Positions 11,201-23,324 of a stretch of 64,000 nt of DNA are shown here, in pieces. The DNA is taken from contig NZ_NPJZ01000001.1 in assembly GCF_002245895.1 (NCBI RefSeq), forward strand, positions 5,926,501-5,990,500, in the 5' to 3' direction. Source of the DNA: Rhodococcus sp. OK302. GTDB lineage: Bacteria > Actinomycetota > Actinomycetes > Mycobacteriales > Mycobacteriaceae. Position 1 is the first letter of the stretch. Each line of letters starts with the position of its first letter. Under the pieces are notes generated by a model. The model had not been told where the DNA came from and searched no databases. It worked only from the letters and a program-made list of their open reading frames with translations. The translations under genes were made by a program, and so were the position numbers.

Positions 11201-14200
11201 GACGGCTGTGGCAATCACAACGTCCTCGCTGCCGCTCAGCCTCGACAGCGCCACCGACAGCGCGGCATGCAGAACCATGAACAGCGTCACCTGCAGTTCA
11301 GCAGCCAATTCATTCAGCGCGGACACGATCCGGGGTTCGATCGAGAATTTCACTCGACCGGCCGTCGACGGAACCTGAACTGGTCCGTGATCAGAGACAA
11401 GTGGCGTCACGGACGTTACGTCCGACAGTGCAGTTCGCCAATAGTCTGTGGCCACACTGTCAGTCGGTGCGCCTGAATTCTGTTCCAGTACTGCATAGTC
11501 CGCATACTGAACGGGCGTCGACAGCCATCGGGGAGCCTGTCCGGCGCAGCGAGCACGGTAGGCCGTGAGCAGATCAGTGACAACGGGAGTCAATGATTGC
11601 CCGTCAGCAGAAATGTGGTGCACGCTCACAGCAAGCACGTGATGTGTGGCAGACAATTCGAAGAGTCTCCACCGAATCGGCAGTTCGAGTGCAAGGTCGA
11701 AACCTTCGCAGGCGAATGCCAACAGAGACGCTGCCAGCGAAGCCTCGCTGATGCGGCACTTCTCGAGGACGTGGCCGGGCGCCGGAAGTACCTCCTGCAC
11801 CGGAGGATTACCGGGGTACCGGGTACGAAGCACTTCGTACCGGTCCATCAGATCCAGCGCCGCGGACGCAAGGGCAGACACCTCGAGTTTCCCTCGAATT
11901 TCGATCGCCACGGGGATGTTGTACGCGCTGCTCGACATATCGCGCCGGTTGAGGGCCCACAGACGGTGCTGATTGCGAGAGAGGGGGACGATGTCGGGAC
12001 GCGGGCCGAGCACCGCCGCGGTAGCGGACCGAACAGCACCGGGTCCATCAGTCTCGTCAAGCACCGCTGCCAGCTCTTCTACCCGGGGATACAAGAACAG
12101 CAGCCTCAGGGGAACGTCGCGCTCCAACTCCGCAGACGCCCTCGACGTGACCATCGTGGCCGACAACGAGTTTCCACCGAGTTCGAAAAAGCTTGTACCC
12201 CGATAAATTTCATCAGTACCGAGCACGCTGGCGTATGCCCCCGCCAGTACCCGCTCGGTTGCGGTACGCGGCAATTCGTCCGCCGCCGAGACGGGTAGAG
12301 GCAGGGCATCGACGTCGAGCTTTCCGTTTCGCATCGGCAGCTCGTGTTCCACTGCGATCACCGCCGACGGAACCATGTACGACGGGAGAACCTCGACCAG
12401 ACTACGACGAACACAGTCAGTGTCGAGCACCGTCCCCAGCCGCGGGCGAACGTAGCTGACCAGCGCACCGGATCCGGATCTACCGCTGCGAAAGACAGTC
12501 GCACAGAATTCGGCGTCCGCTAAACGCCTTATCGCGGAATTGATCTCACCCGGCTCGATCCGAACCCCGTTGACCTTGAGCTGCGCGTCACTACGACCGC
12601 GATAGTGAAGGGTGTAGGCGCCGGCGCACACCTTCCACTCCGCCAAGTCACCGGTCCGATACATTCTGCGTCCACCGGCGCTCGCGACAAATCTCTCCGC
12701 TGTGAGCGCTGGACGCCCGGCATACCCCCGTGCAAGCGACTTACCGCACAGGTACAACTCCCCGATCACTCCAGTCGCTACCGGCTCGAGAAATTCGTCG
12801 AGAACCAACGCGTCGACGCCCACAATCGGTTGTCCGATCGGCACTTCGGACAGGTTACCGTCAAGTCGCCCGGTCGAAATGGCATACATCGTCGCCTCGG
12901 CTGGTCCGTAGGCATTGACAACATGCCTTCCACCACCCGTCCAACGATCAACCAGATCGCCGCCGAGCGCTTCACCGCCGAACAACAGCGCCCGAAGGCT
13001 CGGTACGTCGTCCGCCGGTACCGTAGCCATGACCGTCGGAGTTGCACAGATATGGGTAATGCCTTCTCGCCGAATAAGTTCCGCTAGTGAACTGCCCACA
13101 GACTCCGATACGGGGGCGATAACGAGCGTCGCCCCCGCCGCCCCCGCCGACAACACTTCGAGCAGCGTCATGTCGAATCCCGCAGCACCTCGATGCAGTA
13201 CTCGCGAGCCCACACGCGCCCCGAACCGTGAGAACAGATCCGAATCGAGGGAACCAAGACCGGCATGGGTGACCACAACAGCTTTCGGTGTTCCCGACGT
13301 CCCGGAGGTGAAGACCACGTAGGCAGCCGAAGCAAGCTCGAGCGTGCTCGACCCCCGTCCGGTTCCTCTGAGGTCTTCCAGGACAGTTGCAGTGCGAGCG
13401 GCAGGCTGGTCGGGATCGACCAGTACCGGTGCTGCACCGGTTTTCGCGATGGCCCACAAATCGACAATGGATTCGACAGTGCGGTCGGATGCCCAGGCAA
13501 TCAGTTGTTCCGGCCCGGCCCCGCGAGCTCTGAGCGCCGATGCGACCGTATCGGAGCGAACATCGAGTTCGCGGTACGTCAACTGCTCCGAGCCGAACCG
13601 GACGGCAACACCCTCGGGGGCAATACTGCAGCCCCTGGTCAGCATCTGGGCGAGCGAGATACCTTCCGCCGATACGGCACCACGCGCCGGGGCTGTTGCA
13701 GCACGCTCGGACGCCTCCAGAAGGTCGATCCGACCGACACGGATGTGCGAATCGATCGAGACCTGATCCAAGAGAGAGAGATAGCGTTCGGCAAATCGTG
13801 CGATCGTCGAGGCGTCGTACAGATCTGTGTTGTAGACAAAGTCGAGTGCCGTCCGTTCACCGTCGGTCACCGTGAGCTGGAGGTCGAAGTTCGAACGCAC
13901 GAAGCCGGCGTCCAGATGCGTCAGGGACAGACCTGGCCAGGACAATTCACTGCGCTGCGACTCCTGAAAGGACAGCGCCACTTGGAACAACGGATGATAC
14001 GACGTCGACCGAGTCGGCTTGATCAGGTCCACAACAGCTTCGAAGGGGAACTCGGCGTGAGCGTAGGCGGCCAGGTCCTGTTCCCGGATGTCGCGAAGGA
14101 AGTGGGAGAACGACTGCGCGGGTTCCACCGTTGTTCGCAGGACGACAGTACTCGCGAACATGCCGACCACGTTGTCCAGCTGCGGATCCGAACGTCCGGC

Positions 14201-17200
14201 AACCACGGTTCCGATCGGAATGTCCCGGCCCCCGGTATACCGCGCGAGCAGTGCGGCCAACCCGGCGTGGAGAACCATGAACATGGTGGACGAGTGTGCA
14301 ACTGCGAGGTCACCGAGTCGGGTGCGCAACGCCGGCGGAACCTCGAGACGAATCGACGCCCCGTGGCCGGATGCCTGCATCGCTCGGCCACGATCCGTCG
14401 GAAGCGTTACCTGCTCTGACAGACCAGCCAACGCTGATGCCCAGTACTCCGCGTCGACCTCGGTCGATCCGGAATTCTGCTGCCAGTGGGCGTAATCCGT
14501 GTAGTGAACGGGTATTGGTGCCCACATCGGTAGGCGCCCGATCATGTGCGCCGCGTACGCACTCGAGGTGTCTCGAATGAGGGTGTCCAGCGACCAGGCG
14601 TCAGCGGCAATGTGGTGAACGACCAGCACCAGAATGTGAGTCTGCGCATCGATCCGCAACAACTCGGCTCGCAGTGGCGCGTCGGTCCGCACGTCGAATT
14701 CGGCTTCGGCCCACTCTGCTACGCGACTCTCGTACGCAGCGTCGCCGAATTCCACGGCTTCCAACCGCGGAGCAGCCTCGGTGGTCGCCAAGACCTGTTG
14801 CCGGACAATGCCGTCGACAATCGGATATACGGTTCGAAGCGTGCGATGACGCTCGACAACATCGGTGAATGCAGCCTCGAGCGCATCCATGTTCAGATCT
14901 CCGTCAATGCGCAGGACGACGGGAATGTTGTAATTCGCTGCAGCGGAGTTCAATTGATTGAGCGTCCACATACGTTGCTGAGCGGGTGAAAGCACGGAAT
15001 CCGTGCCGGCATCGGACGCAACCAACCGTGGTCGTGATCGCCCCGAACCTGCCCTCGAACCAATCCACTCCGACAACTCCTCCACCGTCGGATGATCGAA
15101 AATGTCGCGAACATCCACGTCGAGGTCCAGTACGGCGCTCAGCCGCGTAGACAGCCGACCTGCCGCCAAGGAGCTTCCGCCCGCATCGAAGAAGCTACGG
15201 GTGAAATCGATCTTTTCCGCATTCAACAGTTCACGAAACACTCCGGCTACGGCAAGTTCCACGGGATTCCGGGCATCACGCCCCCCGGATACAAGTGGTT
15301 GCGGATCCGGTAGCGCGGCTCGATCCAGCTTCCCGTTCACAGTGACCGGAAAATTCTCCAGGCTCACGACAAACCCCGGAACCAGATGCCCCGGCAATCG
15401 ATTTCGAAGGTCACGAATCAACTGTTCGCTGTCGAGGTTCTTGTCCGGTGCGACATAGCCCACCAGCGCGGGACCGCTTGCCAACTCCCGCAGAACTACC
15501 ACTGCCTGGTCGATGTCGGGGTGTGTGAGCAGTGCACTTTCGACCTCGGCCAGTTCGATGCGGTACCCCCGCAGTTGAACTTGTGCATCCGCTCTGCCGA
15601 CGTAGAGCAAGTTTCCCTGTCGCATTCGGGCCAGGTCACCACTGCGATACATGACCGAACCGTCGAATCCCGGCTCGGGAACGAATCGAACGGCACTCAG
15701 GGCCGGCCGCTGGAAATAGCCCGACGCAATCTGTGGTCCGGCTAGGTACAACTCACCGATAGTTCCCGGCGGCACCGGATTCAACGACGAGTCCAGTAGA
15801 TACGTCCGCATTCCGGGAATCCCGGAGCCGATGGGTGAGCCGCGACCGCCTGGCACCGGACTGTTCGAGTGCTCGATCTCGAAGGCTGTAGCGTGAACCG
15901 TGGTCTCGGTGATACCGAACATGTTGACGGCGCGAATATTCCGATGCTGGTCGAGCCACGGCGTCACCTGCGAAATGTCGACGCGTTCGCCTCCCAAGAT
16001 CAGGAGTCGCACGGAAAGTTCGGCGTCCGTGGTGACTTCAGCCAACGCCCGGAACGCAGCCGGGGTCTGATTGAGAACCGAGACCTGCTCGCGCACCAAG
16101 AGTTCGGCAAAAGCTTTGGCAGACTTGGCCACCATGGAATCTACGATGACCAGACTCCCGCCGGTCGTCAGAGGCCCCCACAGTTCCCACACCGAGAAGT
16201 CGAATGCGTACGAGTGGAACATCGTCCACACATCGGCCGGCCCCAGATCAAAGTCTTGACTCGTCGCTGCCAAGAGCGCCAGCACATTTCCGTGAGAAAC
16301 GACCACACCCTTGGGCGTTCCACTCGAACCGGAGGTATAGATCAGATACGCCTGCTGTTCACAAAAACCGACCCGTGTACGAGCCGGCGCCGGATCTCCC
16401 ACAGATTTCACGTCGACAACAGTCCGGACCATGTTGCGGAATCCGCGCATCTGGTCTGCCTCGCACACGATGGCGGCCGGTACCGAGTCCTGGAGAAGGT
16501 ACGCAATGCGCGCCTCGGGATAGTCGAGGTCGATCGGGACATACACGGCGCCGCATCGCACGACAGCGATCAATGCCACGACGAGGTCTAGCGAACGGGG
16601 AATCGCCACAGCAACCCTGCAGCCGGGCCGGACTCCACCTTCCATCAACGCGCCCGCCAATTCGGCTGAACGCCACTCCAATTCGGCGTAGGTCAGCGCG
16701 TCGGCACCGAAGGTCACCGCCGTCTTCTCGCCACGTCGCGCAACCTGATTCATGAACAATTGATCCAAAGACAGTGCGCTGCAGTCAGGTAAGGAATTAC
16801 CGGGCAGCAATTCCTGCCGTTCGGAATTACTCAGCACGTCGACGCCGCGCACCGAAATCGCGGGGTCATTCGCCACCGTTTCACAGACCCGCCGCCATCG
16901 ATCCATCAGTACGGAAACAGTTGCGCCGTCAAAAATGTCGGATGCAAAGGTGACCGTCCCCGTAATCCCGCTGGGCGTGCCTTCGGCCGAACGCTGTTCG
17001 GCAACCGAGATCTCGAGGTCGAATCGAGCTTGAATCGGCGGTATCGACTTGCCCTGCAGAGTGATCGACCCCATCACCAGCGCCGGGACGGGACCGACAG
17101 CATCGAGCGCCAGCAGAACGCGAAAGAGCGGCTGCCGAACGTCGCTACCCGCAGAACTCAGTCGATCCACGACCCAGTCGAACGGAACGTCGGCATTCGC

Positions 17201-20200
17201 GAACGCCGCGAGGTCGACGTCTCGAACACGGGTGAGAAATTCCGAGTACGACTCGTCCGGTTCAACCGAGGTACGCAGCGCCACCGTCCCGACGAACATC
17301 CCGACAGTGGACTCGAATGCCGAATGGGTACGCCCCGACGTCGGTGTACCGACCGTCACGTCATCCACCCCGGCGACTCGGTGAAGCATTATCGCCAAGG
17401 CTGCATGCAGCGCCATGAAGAGAGTGCAATCATTCTTCCGCGCAACTACTTCCAATGCAGCGTGCAACGGGGCCGGCAAGTCGAACTCGATCACACCAGC
17501 CCGGATACCCTTGTCCGACAAACGATCTCTGTCGGTGGGAAGTTCCAAGGCCGGGGGCAACCCACTCAGCGTCTCCGTCCAAAACTGCAACTGCCGAGAA
17601 GCGAGGGACAGTGAATCGGACGGGTCGCCGAGCACATTCCGCTGCCAGACGGAGAAGTCTCGATAGTCCAAGGCTGCATCGCTCCGCGACGACGACGTGT
17701 CGTCCTCGTAGAACTGAACAAGATCGGCAATGATCGTCTTGAATGACAACCCATCCATCGCGATGTGGTGAGCTACAACGGTAAGCCGATGATCGGCTTC
17801 TCCCAGCGAGGTAACCACAAGTCGCAGTGGCACTTCGCACGTCAAGTCAAACCCGGTACCCACCGCCAGTGCGGAGGCCTTCCCGTAATCGTCTGCCGAA
17901 ACCTCCTTCAAATACGCTGTGTCCGAATAGTATTGGATTGGCGCACCGTGCTCAGCGAGCGGAAATATTGTACGGAGCACCCGGTGCCGCCGCGACAGCT
18001 CTGCGAACGCTCGATCCAACCGCGCAATGTCCAGCGCACCACCGAGGGCCACTTCGAAGGCAATGTTGTACGCCGACGACTGTGGGTCTCTCCGGTTGAT
18101 CAGCCACATTCTCTGCTGTGGCAGTGCAGGTTCCACCGCAATTTCCCGAGCAACTCTAGTAGGTTCGAGTTCCGCAGCGGTCCCGAGCATCACTCTGACG
18201 CGTTTGCGCAGAAGCGCCGGAGTGGGCGCGTCGAACACATCCCGAACGCCGATGTCGACGCGCAACGTTTCCCGCAGCCTACCGACTACGTGCACCGCGG
18301 CCAACGAATTGCCACCTAGCGCAAAGAAGTCGGAATCTGACCCACATACTCCGACACCGAGCACATCACCCATGACCGTCGCAATGACTCGCTCGACCTG
18401 ATCCGAGCCCGGGAGATCCGAGGGAAGCTGGACGACCGGTGCCGGTAGCGCACGGCGATCAATCTTTCCGTTGGCTGTCAACGGCCATTCGGGAAGTACG
18501 GTGATCGAGGCCGGAGTGAGCGCACGGGGCAGAATCTCGGCGACCCGCGACGCGATTTCCGACGAAACTAGTGAAACACCAACAGTTTCCAATGGTAAGA
18601 CGACGTAGGCGGCAATGCCGCCATTGAACTCGAGTGCGATCGAAGAGCTGACACCGCTCACCGACTCGAGCGCTGCCTCGACCTCGCCCAACTCCACCCG
18701 AACGCCGCGGATCTTCACCTGATTGTCCACGCGACCGACAAACTCCAGTTGATACGAATCGGACCAACGAACAAGATCGCCGGTTCGATACATACGAGCG
18801 CCCACATTCCCGAACGGCGCCGCGACGAAGCGCTCCGAGGTCAACGCCTCTCTGCGTTGGTATCCTCGCGCCAATCCTGGCCCCATGACATACAGTTCAC
18901 CGGTCGCCCCGACAGGCACCGGCTGCAATCCCGAGTCGAGGACCACGGCCGTCACACCGTCGACAGGCCGGCCAATCGTGATCGATGTGCCGTCGACCAT
19001 CGGGTCACTCATGAATACGGCTACGCTCGCTTCGGTGGGTCCGTACGAGTTCACCACTCCGGCGCGCTGTGACCAACGCTCGACAAGTGCGGGCGTCGGG
19101 CGCTCGCCTCCGACATTGACCATACGCAGATCGGGAAGCGATGCCGGGTCCATCGACGCCGGAATCGCCGGGGTGGCAATAAGATGTGTCACTTTCTCGT
19201 CACGCAGGTAATCGGCCAGCGGCACACCACCGACCAGATCACGGGGCACGACGACGCAGGTTGCGCCCGTGCCGTGCGCAAGCAGAATCTCGAGAACCGC
19301 AACGTCGAAGGCAGGGGACGCGAGATGTGCGACTCTCGCCGACGCATCGACGGCGAGACGCCGCGAGTGCGATCGGAGAAGCGACGTCATACCGCGATGG
19401 GTGACTGCCACGCCTTTCGGAAATCCGGTCGACCCTGACGTGTACACGACGTACGCCACGTCGTCGATGTTCGGAGTACGTGCGTTCGGGTGCCCCTGGT
19501 TCGAGTCCAGAATCGCTCCCGCGGTATCGATGTCAACACATCGAACCCCCGCTACCACCGTTCTGAACTGTGAACCGATCATCGCGGCCGAAACGGAATC
19601 CTCGAGAATGAATCGGATGCGCTCGTCCGGGTAGTCGGGATCCACGAACAGGAATGCTGCGCCGCATTGCACGACGGCATGTAGTGCGATCACGGAGTCG
19701 AACGATCTCTCGGCCGAGATCGCCACGACATCACCCGGTCCGATACCGAGCTCGATCAGACTGCGGCACAGATAGTTCGAACGAACTTCCAGCTCTCCAT
19801 AGGTGAGTGTCACCCCGGCGAAGCGCAGTGCGGCGGTGCGACTGCCCCCGCGCCCGGCCGCGAACACGTCTCCGAGAGTCTGGGGTGCGGACGCGGCCAC
19901 TCCCGCACAGGGCACCAGATTCCGAGACTCCGCCGGTGACAGGACCGCGAGTGCGCGGATCGGTGTCTCCTCGGGCGCGTGAACGAACTCGTGCAGTACG
20001 CGCAAGAACTGACGGTGGTGAACAACCAGATCGTGCTCGCTGTACACGTTCGGGTTCGCTTCGAAACCCACCCGTAGATCCGAGCCGACGACCGACGGAT
20101 AGATACTGAAGAAAAGATCCTCGACAGGCCCCGAGGTCAATACGTGAAACTCGCCGACAACCTCGCCGAGTCGAATGGTGTCGTGAAACATCATGACGTT

Positions 20201-21214
20201 GACCGAAGGTCCGGCGGTATCGCGACTTCCGGCCGCCATGTCCTCGTAGCGGAACCGTTGATGGCGCAGCGCTCCCACAATCTGCACTGCGAGTTGCTGC
20301 GTCAACTCCTTCGACGTCATCGTCGGATTGACGCTCGCAAACAGCGGAACAATGTTGGCCAGAGTACCGCCGGAGCGCCGCATTGCAGCCGTTGTCCGCC
20401 CCGAAACCGGCAGACTCAAGTTCACCTCGGTCGTGTCGGACATCCGCGCGAGGTAGACCGCATATGCGCCCGCAATGATCGGGACTTCGCTGGTATTCCA
20501 CTGTTGCGCAACGGTAGTGATGCGTTCCACCAATGCGGGTTCCATACTGCGCGTCAACATCCGCTGCGGCATCGAAGTCGAAGCACGCCGATCTGTGAGC
20601 CGTACCGATTCTTCAAGCTCCGACGTAACCTGTGACCAGTACTTCCGATCGGACTCGAACCTCGTCGATGATCGATACGTGGCGTCGAGTTGATGAAGTT
20701 CGTGCGCGCTCAGACGAGTCGGATACGGAATCTCTGTACCCGAGCGCAGATGTGAATAGATTTCTGCAATGCGAGTCGTCAACGACATGGCACCGTGACC
20801 GTCGAACACAAGATGATGGGCGTGCGTGTACCAGAAGTAGTGGGCCTCGCCGAGATGAAGCAACGTCGAACTGATCATCCTGTCTGCCATGACGTCGAGC
20901 GGGCGCGAATGCGCTTCCACCATCCACCGATGTGCTTGCCCGACGGGGTCGTCGACGGTCCGCAAGTCCTGGTAATCGAGACCGTCGACAATGGCGTGAT
21001 CGACAACTTGCCGGGGAACGTCATCCGTGGGTACGAGTCGGGTGTACGCCGCATCGAATTCGTGGCTACCGATATCGGTCGCCTCGACGAGTGCACTCAC
21101 ATCGACGTATCCGCGAAGTTCGACATACTGCGCAACCACGAACGGAATCTGAGGCTCGAGTTGCTGGGCAAGCCACAGAGCGACTTGCGCGCGAGACAAC
21201 GGGATCGAATCCAT
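5216..21214 (-). CDS. Five-module nonribosomal peptide synthetase, (C-A-T)5-TE
   Basis: Assembles a pentapeptide, probably N-acylated, and releases it through a type I thioesterase. Positions are counted from the ATG at 21214 (GAGAGG 8 bases upstream; a GTG three codons earlier is possible), giving 5332 aa. Condensation HHxxxD histidines are near 133, 1149, 2200, 3199 and 4170. Adenylation A3 cores are near 590, 1625, 2635, 3625 and 4645. Carrier-protein serines are at about 970, 2015, 3016, 3990 and 5030. The thioesterase GWSAG serine is at about 5158. No epimerisation, methylation or cyclisation domain is seen. Reading the binding-pocket positions by eye gives module 1 DVLINGSVAK, module 2 DFWNIGMVHK (the standard Thr code), module 3 DMLCLGAMYK, module 4 DALLGGAVVK and module 5 DAITEMGVAK. 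Only Thr is a confident substrate. Module 3 has HHIAADA instead of HHxxxDG. No MbtH-like gene or carrier-protein transferase is in the window. Followed by the BY-kinase. Confidence 0.95.
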   Translation of the reverse strand: MDSIPLSRAQVALWLAQQLEPQIPFVVAQYVELRGYVDVSALVEATDIGSHEFDAAYTRLVPTDDVPRQVVDHAIVDGLDYQDLRTVDDPVGQAHRWMVEAHSRPLDVMADRMISSTLLHLGEAHYFWYTHAHHLVFDGHGAMSLTTRIAEIYSHLRSGTEIPYPTRLSAHELHQLDATYRSSTRFESDRKYWSQVTSELEESVRLTDRRASTSMPQRMLTRSMEPALVERITTVAQQWNTSEVPIIAGAYAVYLARMSDTTEVNLSLPVSGRTTAAMRRSGGTLANIVPLFASVNPTMTSKELTQQLAVQIVGALRHQRFRYEDMAAGSRDTAGPSVNVMMFHDTIRLGEVVGEFHVLTSGPVEDLFFSIYPSVVGSDLRVGFEANPNVYSEHDLVVHHRQFLRVLHEFVHAPEETPIRALAVLSPAESRNLVPCAGVAASAPQTLGDVFAAGRGGSRTAALRFAGVTLTYGELEVRSNYLCRSLIELGIGPGDVVAISAERSFDSVIALHAVVQCGAAFLFVDPDYPDERIRFILEDSVSAAMIGSQFRTVVAGVRCVDIDTAGAILDSNQGHPNARTPNIDDVAYVVYTSGSTGFPKGVAVTHRGMTSLLRSHSRRLAVDASARVAHLASPAFDVAVLEILLAHGTGATCVVVPRDLVGGVPLADYLRDEKVTHLIATPAIPASMDPASLPDLRMVNVGGERPTPALVERWSQRAGVVNSYGPTEASVAVFMSDPMVDGTSITIGRPVDGVTAVVLDSGLQPVPVGATGELYVMGPGLARGYQRREALTSERFVAAPFGNVGARMYRTGDLVRWSDSYQLEFVGRVDNQVKIRGVRVELGEVEAALESVSGVSSSIALEFNGGIAAYVVLPLETVGVSLVSSEIASRVAEILPRALTPASITVLPEWPLTANGKIDRRALPAPVVQLPSDLPGSDQVERVIATVMGDVLGVGVCGSDSDFFALGGNSLAAVHVVGRLRETLRVDIGVRDVFDAPTPALLRKRVRVMLGTAAELEPTRVAREIAVEPALPQQRMWLINRRDPQSSAYNIAFEVALGGALDIARLDRAFAELSRRHRVLRTIFPLAEHGAPIQYYSDTAYLKEVSADDYGKASALAVGTGFDLTCEVPLRLVVTSLGEADHRLTVVAHHIAMDGLSFKTIIADLVQFYEDDTSSSRSDAALDYRDFSVWQRNVLGDPSDSLSLASRQLQFWTETLSGLPPALELPTDRDRLSDKGIRAGVIEFDLPAPLHAALEVVARKNDCTLFMALHAALAIMLHRVAGVDDVTVGTPTSGRTHSAFESTVGMFVGTVALRTSVEPDESYSEFLTRVRDVDLAAFANADVPFDWVVDRLSSAGSDVRQPLFRVLLALDAVGPVPALVMGSITLQGKSIPPIQARFDLEISVAEQRSAEGTPSGITGTVTFASDIFDGATVSVLMDRWRRVCETVANDPAISVRGVDVLSNSERQELLPGNSLPDCSALSLDQLFMNQVARRGEKTAVTFGADALTYAELEWRSAELAGALMEGGVRPGCRVAVAIPRSLDLVVALIAVVRCGAVYVPIDLDYPEARIAYLLQDSVPAAIVCEADQMRGFRNMVRTVVDVKSVGDPAPARTRVGFCEQQAYLIYTSGSSGTPKGVVVSHGNVLALLAATSQDFDLGPADVWTMFHSYAFDFSVWELWGPLTTGGSLVIVDSMVAKSAKAFAELLVREQVSVLNQTPAAFRALAEVTTDAELSVRLLILGGERVDISQVTPWLDQHRNIRAVNMFGITETTVHATAFEIEHSNSPVPGGRGSPIGSGIPGMRTYLLDSSLNPVPPGTIGELYLAGPQIASGYFQRPALSAVRFVPEPGFDGSVMYRSGDLARMRQGNLLYVGRADAQVQLRGYRIELAEVESALLTHPDIDQAVVVLRELASGPALVGYVAPDKNLDSEQLIRDLRNRLPGHLVPGFVVSLENFPVTVNGKLDRAALPDPQPLVSGGRDARNPVELAVAGVFRELLNAEKIDFTRSFFDAGGSSLAAGRLSTRLSAVLDLDVDVRDIFDHPTVEELSEWIGSRAGSGRSRPRLVASDAGTDSVLSPAQQRMWTLNQLNSAAANYNIPVVLRIDGDLNMDALEAAFTDVVERHRTLRTVYPIVDGIVRQQVLATTEAAPRLEAVEFGDAAYESRVAEWAEAEFDVRTDAPLRAELLRIDAQTHILVLVVHHIAADAWSLDTLIRDTSSAYAAHMIGRLPMWAPIPVHYTDYAHWQQNSGSTEVDAEYWASALAGLSEQVTLPTDRGRAMQASGHGASIRLEVPPALRTRLGDLAVAHSSTMFMVLHAGLAALLARYTGGRDIPIGTVVAGRSDPQLDNVVGMFASTVVLRTTVEPAQSFSHFLRDIREQDLAAYAHAEFPFEAVVDLIKPTRSTSYHPLFQVALSFQESQRSELSWPGLSLTHLDAGFVRSNFDLQLTVTDGERTALDFVYNTDLYDASTIARFAERYLSLLDQVSIDSHIRVGRIDLLEASERAATAPARGAVSAEGISLAQMLTRGCSIAPEGVAVRFGSEQLTYRELDVRSDTVASALRARGAGPEQLIAWASDRTVESIVDLWAIAKTGAAPVLVDPDQPAARTATVLEDLRGTGRGSSTLELASAAYVVFTSGTSGTPKAVVVTHAGLGSLDSDLFSRFGARVGSRVLHRGAAGFDMTLLEVLSAGAAGATLVIAPVSESVGSSLAELIRREGITHICATPTVMATVPADDVPSLRALLFGGEALGGDLVDRWTGGGRHVVNAYGPAEATMYAISTGRLDGNLSEVPIGQPIVGVDALVLDEFLEPVATGVIGELYLCGKSLARGYAGRPALTAERFVASAGGRRMYRTGDLAEWKVCAGAYTLHYRGRSDAQLKVNGVRIEPGEINSAIRRLADAEFCATVFRSGRSGSGALVSYVRPRLGTVLDTDCVRRSLVEVLPSYMVPSAVIAVEHELPMRNGKLDVDALPLPVSAADELPRTATERVLAGAYASVLGTDEIYRGTSFFELGGNSLSATMVTSRASAELERDVPLRLLFLYPRVEELAAVLDETDGPGAVRSATAAVLGPRPDIVPLSRNQHRLWALNRRDMSSSAYNIPVAIEIRGKLEVSALASAALDLMDRYEVLRTRYPGNPPVQEVLPAPGHVLEKCRISEASLAASLLAFACEGFDLALELPIRWRLFELSATHHVLAVSVHHISADGQSLTPVVTDLLTAYRARCAGQAPRWLSTPVQYADYAVLEQNSGAPTDSVATDYWRTALSDVTSVTPLVSDHGPVQVPSTAGRVKFSIEPRIVSALNELAAELQVTLFMVLHAALSVALSRLSGSEDVVIATAVDGRRHPVSDGAVGMFVNTVLLRVQVRSGETVGELIRRVRDADVAAFQYSDVASELLVELLGGSTPQVALAFQNFAVPSLDFDGLVVTTAEIDTREAKFPLQVAFAPATDGALDGTVTYAVGTFDEDTARSVATLLDSILGVGFRNPAGAVGDIAIERSPAWVAAPVDTSRTLAEIFTSTAILHPDRVALVDGKRSLTYAELDAHSDAHSRELVAAGAGPGAVLELPAVRGIDYVIELWAITKAGAAFAPIDPAFPESRLREMRSVLHAHSPIAGSRIADAVAYVIHTSGSTGTPKGVAVTHRGLGPLTDEAVRRYRVSSNSVVLQSYNPSFDAALLEMLLAFGSGATLAVAPSDVYGGVDLEHFIAEQRVTHLLSTPAVLETMDPDRLPMVEVVGVGGDVLAPETARKWSDRATLLNAYGPTEASVVATLGDVREVVTIGEPIVGVGVDVLDTWMRNVPCAGTGELYISGPGLAIGYVGDPAATAGAFVAAPGGTRRYRTGDLVHRRADGALGFVGRTDRQVKVRGIRVELAEIESVLRRCDGVRAAVVVTLGDSLAACVVASDEGDEKLRSELAKSLPRYLVPSRIAIVDALPVTGNGKVDTDAVYEYFRETADGDTALNASEELVAAVMAEHATGSFGARHNFFHSGGDSLAATSVAARLSSIFGTDVPVRAVFDHPTPRELSGWLEAGNGALARPELVPRKAGSRVPLAPAQQRMWLSHQLNRESAAHNLVFATRLGDDVDLTFLTAAIEDVFVRHAALRTMFPSDEYGPFQREIRSVSVDLDTVEVVDVDQAIADYAATPFRLETEVPVRVQLVGDGSGARTLVAVAHHIALDGSSVDTLVEDLATAYAARSKGRQPQWRPAPVDYADYSCWIQSILGIVDDPSSLAHRQLNYWEGALGGVGEVLALPTDKARRGVASGRGSVISASVSKELYARLADLARSRGVTLFMLVHSAIAVLAARGCATEDVVIGAAVSVRNDPALRETVGMMVGTVALRTAVKPGDSFTAVLDEVRRVDLGALANADVSFDQVVARVSPPRRDNVHPLFTTMLAYRRGSATTIPGFAAAEFEGAGTGLKSVAAEYDLTWDFSDTGESMALRLIFATDIFEAATAEALVRRLFRLLDAVVVEPYSLVGDIDLLESDERRDLVRCNPNLTEPKTFGQILEAAAARVPEACAVEIGDELWTYRDLFEASTRLADHLVTRGIGPDDVVAVATARSYYWIVAVWAVARAGAAWVPLDPDQPSARLDWILEDSGAVLGLSLSDTIEDLPPRVEWIAVDADLAAVTELTGVRTPRVDNLAYVIYTSGSTGIPKGVAVSHRGLMNVYSSHAELSAAPARVLQSASPTFDASVIEILIAAAGFGTLVLRPEFVFAGSELTDFIRRTGVTHITLTPTVLATMDPTALPPVSVESMGESLPGELAAAWSRHHRIFNGYGPTETTVAATVSKLITGSERPIGAASIGTEVLGTTARVLDNRLHPVPAGVTGELYLAGENLARGYVGRAGLTAERFVADPFGCGTRIYRTGDVARRARGNGDLDFLGRIDRQVQVQGIRVEPAEVDAVLGMHRAVSSSVTVGSTDDLGRTDLHSYISLIPGNDDVSSGSLLTFVRGRLPRHLVPASVTIMAGMPLLASGKIDVSELPEPQRGCSGGGELPASDLEREVAEAFAATTGTESVFRADSFFALGGTSLGAVEVAGQLRELTGREIAVQWLFSDPTVAALAARIESGSRTDPLDTIILLGGDPDDRREPLFCIHPVSGISWCYAGLASQLGGRRVYGVQATGVGELPGTVTALAQRYVDAVRAAQPTGNYHLLGWSAGGTIALEMAVQLECSGAGVDSLVLLDTLLPEMLPASQKAPTPSELYSQIGLGCPDSGSKALTFVEVADEIRNRTRLDFVTPAVLESAASRVEKLARIVKDHESVPYCGRADIFVAQRDLCRHPKLIDRWSEYVRAVRPHFVDCVHSDMTTAGPLSAVAHVLLEREGIDFVVGN

Positions 21215-21407
21215 ACCCGTCACCTCTCTTCCGTCGCCTTCGATTTGTGTCTGCAGAATGGCGGCTCATCACCCGGGATCGCGAGAGCACACGCCACGCA
21301 CGAACACTCTGAACCCTACTGTCTCAGTCTGCCTTTCACCACTCGCCTCCCACTCGAAAAGGCCTCACGGTAGCCTCTGCCCAACCCGAAAGTCAGGAGC
21401 GTTACGC
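21215..21407. promoter_or_regulatory. Divergent promoter region, NRPS versus DUF4012 gene
   Basis: These 193 bp separate the divergent NRPS and DUF4012 genes and must hold both promoters unless transcription comes from further away. Weak -10-like hexamers are visible (TAGCCT rightward near 21371; TAGGGT leftward near 21313), but no convincing -35 boxes or palindromes. AGGAG before 21408 is the ribosome site of the DUF4012 gene. Confidence 0.4.
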
Positions 21408-23267
21408 ATGACCGGTAATACGTCGGGACCAAAGTCCGACGATCAATCACACACCTCCGAATCAGTCCGATCTACCGATGAGGTGCGTCCCTCGACGAGG
21501 CGGCGCGTACGAGTCAAGGCCACGCGATCCCGGCATAAAATCGCGATCGGACTCGGCATATCAGCACTGGTCGTCACCGCTTTCGGGGCAATCCTCGGCT
21601 ACACCGCTCTCGAGGCGAAGTCCGATCTCGAATCCGCAAAAGACCATGCCCTCGCCGCCAAGGACGCTTTGCTCGACGGTGACACCGAGACTGCGGAGCA
21701 GGCTGCAGCCGATGCCAATCGCTATTCTTCGGCTGCCTACGCGAAAACCCGTTCACCACAGTGGAGAATCGCCTCGGCCGTACCGTTTCTGGGCAGCCCC
21801 TTCCGTACCACCGAAGAGATGGCCGACGTGGCGTCGGGCTTGACACACGATGTACTCGGCCCTGCCGTGAAGGCTGGAACCTCGCTTGCTCCAAGCACAT
21901 TGATTCAGCCCAACGGGAAGATAGCACTTACACCGCTACGTTCCGCCGCTCCTCTACTGGCCGAGACAGCTACCGCTGCGCAGGCCCTTGCTGCGCAGGC
22001 CCAGGAAATTTCTACCTCCGAGTACATCGCGGCAGTTAACGATGCTCGCACGCAACTACAGGCCCAGACGAGCGAACTGGCAAACTTACTCGACAACACC
22101 GCTGTCGCAGCGCACATCGCCCCCGCCCTGCTCGGCGCCGACGGTCCTCGTAGCTACTTCATGGGGTTTCAGACCAACGCCGAGGCCCGCGGCACCGGTG
22201 GCCTTCTCGGCGGCTACGGGATCATTCGAGTCGAGGACGGCGCGGCTCGCGTCAACACACTGAACTCCAACTCCGCACTCTCGCTGGACAATCGACCAAT
22301 AGACCTTGGTCCTGACTTCAACGCACTCTATGGACAGAGTCGACCGACCACAGATCTACGCAACAGTAACCTCAGCGCCCACTTTCCCCATGCCGCGCAG
22401 ATCTGGCAATCGCTGTGGGCCCAGGAATCGGGAGGCGAGGTTGTGAACGGCGCCATCGCCACCGATCCGATCGCGCTGAGCTACATCCTGAAAGCATTGG
22501 GTCCCATCACGATGCCTGACGGTGAAGTGGTCTCGGCGGACAACGTCGTCGAACTTACGGAGTCCACCGCGTACGTCCGGTTTGCCGAGGACAACGCTGC
22601 CCGCAAGCAGTATCTGCAGGAGATCGCCGCACGCGTCGTGTCAAAGATGACGGGGCAGATCCGTTCGCCGGCCTCGTTGCTCGACGCGTTGGGCCGCGCC
22701 GCGAGCGAGGGTCGCATCGCGGTATGGAGCGCACAGGCCGACGAGCAGAGTGTTCTCGCCGGAACGCCGTTGGGACACACCGTTCCGGACGATGCGGCCC
22801 CCTACGCGGGTGTTGTCGTCAACAACCAGGCCGGAAACAAGCTCGACTATTATCTCAGCCGAGAAATCGACTACACGGCAGGCAGTTGCACGGACGGAAC
22901 TCGCGCCTCGACCGTCACGATCCGGCTCACGAACAACGCTCCGGAAGGCGATCTACCGAACTACGTGGACGGTATGGTCGACAACCGAATCAATGCGAGG
23001 GAGGGCACGAACGTCGCAGCGCTCACTCTTCTCGCCACCCGCGGCGCCAAACTTGACAAGGTATCCGTCGACGGACGAATGACGTTTGCCGCCAGTGGAA
23101 AAGAGCAGGGACACCCGGCATATATGATCCGAGCAGCCATACCTCGAGGTGCGACGAGTGTGGTGGAATTCAAACTCACCGAACCCAGTTCGGATGGTAC
23201 GGCCCGCGTTCCGGTTCAACCGTTGGTAGACGATCCGAAGATCACGGTGAACGTACCCACCTGCTGA
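21408..23267 (+). CDS. DUF4012 domain-containing membrane-anchored protein
   Basis: Function unknown; DUF4012 proteins recur next to EPS and surface-glycan genes in actinobacteria and are predicted to lie on the outer face of the membrane. The start at 21408 (MTGNTSGPKSDD) has AGGAG at a proper distance; an upstream in-frame extension lacks one. An Arg/Lys-rich cytoplasmic segment (RRRVRVKATRSRHK) precedes a single membrane helix at about residues 46-68. This is followed by an Ala-rich helical stretch (about 70-130) and a large extracellular domain with GFQTNAEARGTGGLLGGYG near residue 255. Length is 619 aa. It is divergent from the NRPS and convergent with the pyruvyl transferase, sharing a perfect terminator. 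A role in EPS attachment or transport is inferred from location only. Confidence 0.88.
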   Translation: MTGNTSGPKSDDQSHTSESVRSTDEVRPSTRRRVRVKATRSRHKIAIGLGISALVVTAFGAILGYTALEAKSDLESAKDHALAAKDALLDGDTETAEQAAADANRYSSAAYAKTRSPQWRIASAVPFLGSPFRTTEEMADVASGLTHDVLGPAVKAGTSLAPSTLIQPNGKIALTPLRSAAPLLAETATAAQALAAQAQEISTSEYIAAVNDARTQLQAQTSELANLLDNTAVAAHIAPALLGADGPRSYFMGFQTNAEARGTGGLLGGYGIIRVEDGAARVNTLNSNSALSLDNRPIDLGPDFNALYGQSRPTTDLRNSNLSAHFPHAAQIWQSLWAQESGGEVVNGAIATDPIALSYILKALGPITMPDGEVVSADNVVELTESTAYVRFAEDNAARKQYLQEIAARVVSKMTGQIRSPASLLDALGRAASEGRIAVWSAQADEQSVLAGTPLGHTVPDDAAPYAGVVVNNQAGNKLDYYLSREIDYTAGSCTDGTRASTVTIRLTNNAPEGDLPNYVDGMVDNRINAREGTNVAALTLLATRGAKLDKVSVDGRMTFAASGKEQGHPAYMIRAAIPRGATSVVEFKLTEPSSDGTARVPVQPLVDDPKITVNVPTC

Positions 23268-23272
23268 CAGGT

Positions 23273-23317
23273 AGACGAATGGGCACCCAACCCCCCGGGT
23301 TGGGTGCCCATTCGTCT
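23273..23317. terminator. Bidirectional terminator, perfect 21-bp stem
   Basis: A perfect 21-bp inverted repeat (23273-23293 and 23297-23317) with a 3-base loop lies between the convergent DUF4012 and pyruvyl transferase genes. It is the strongest hairpin seen in the window. Confidence 0.92.
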
Positions 23318-23324
23318 GTATTCG

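Noticed and set aside
5216..21214. Search for epimerisation or methyltransferase domains in the NRPS
   Set aside because: Spacing between carrier domains (about 1,000 residues) fits only C-A-T in each module; no extra HHxxxD or SAM motifs were found.
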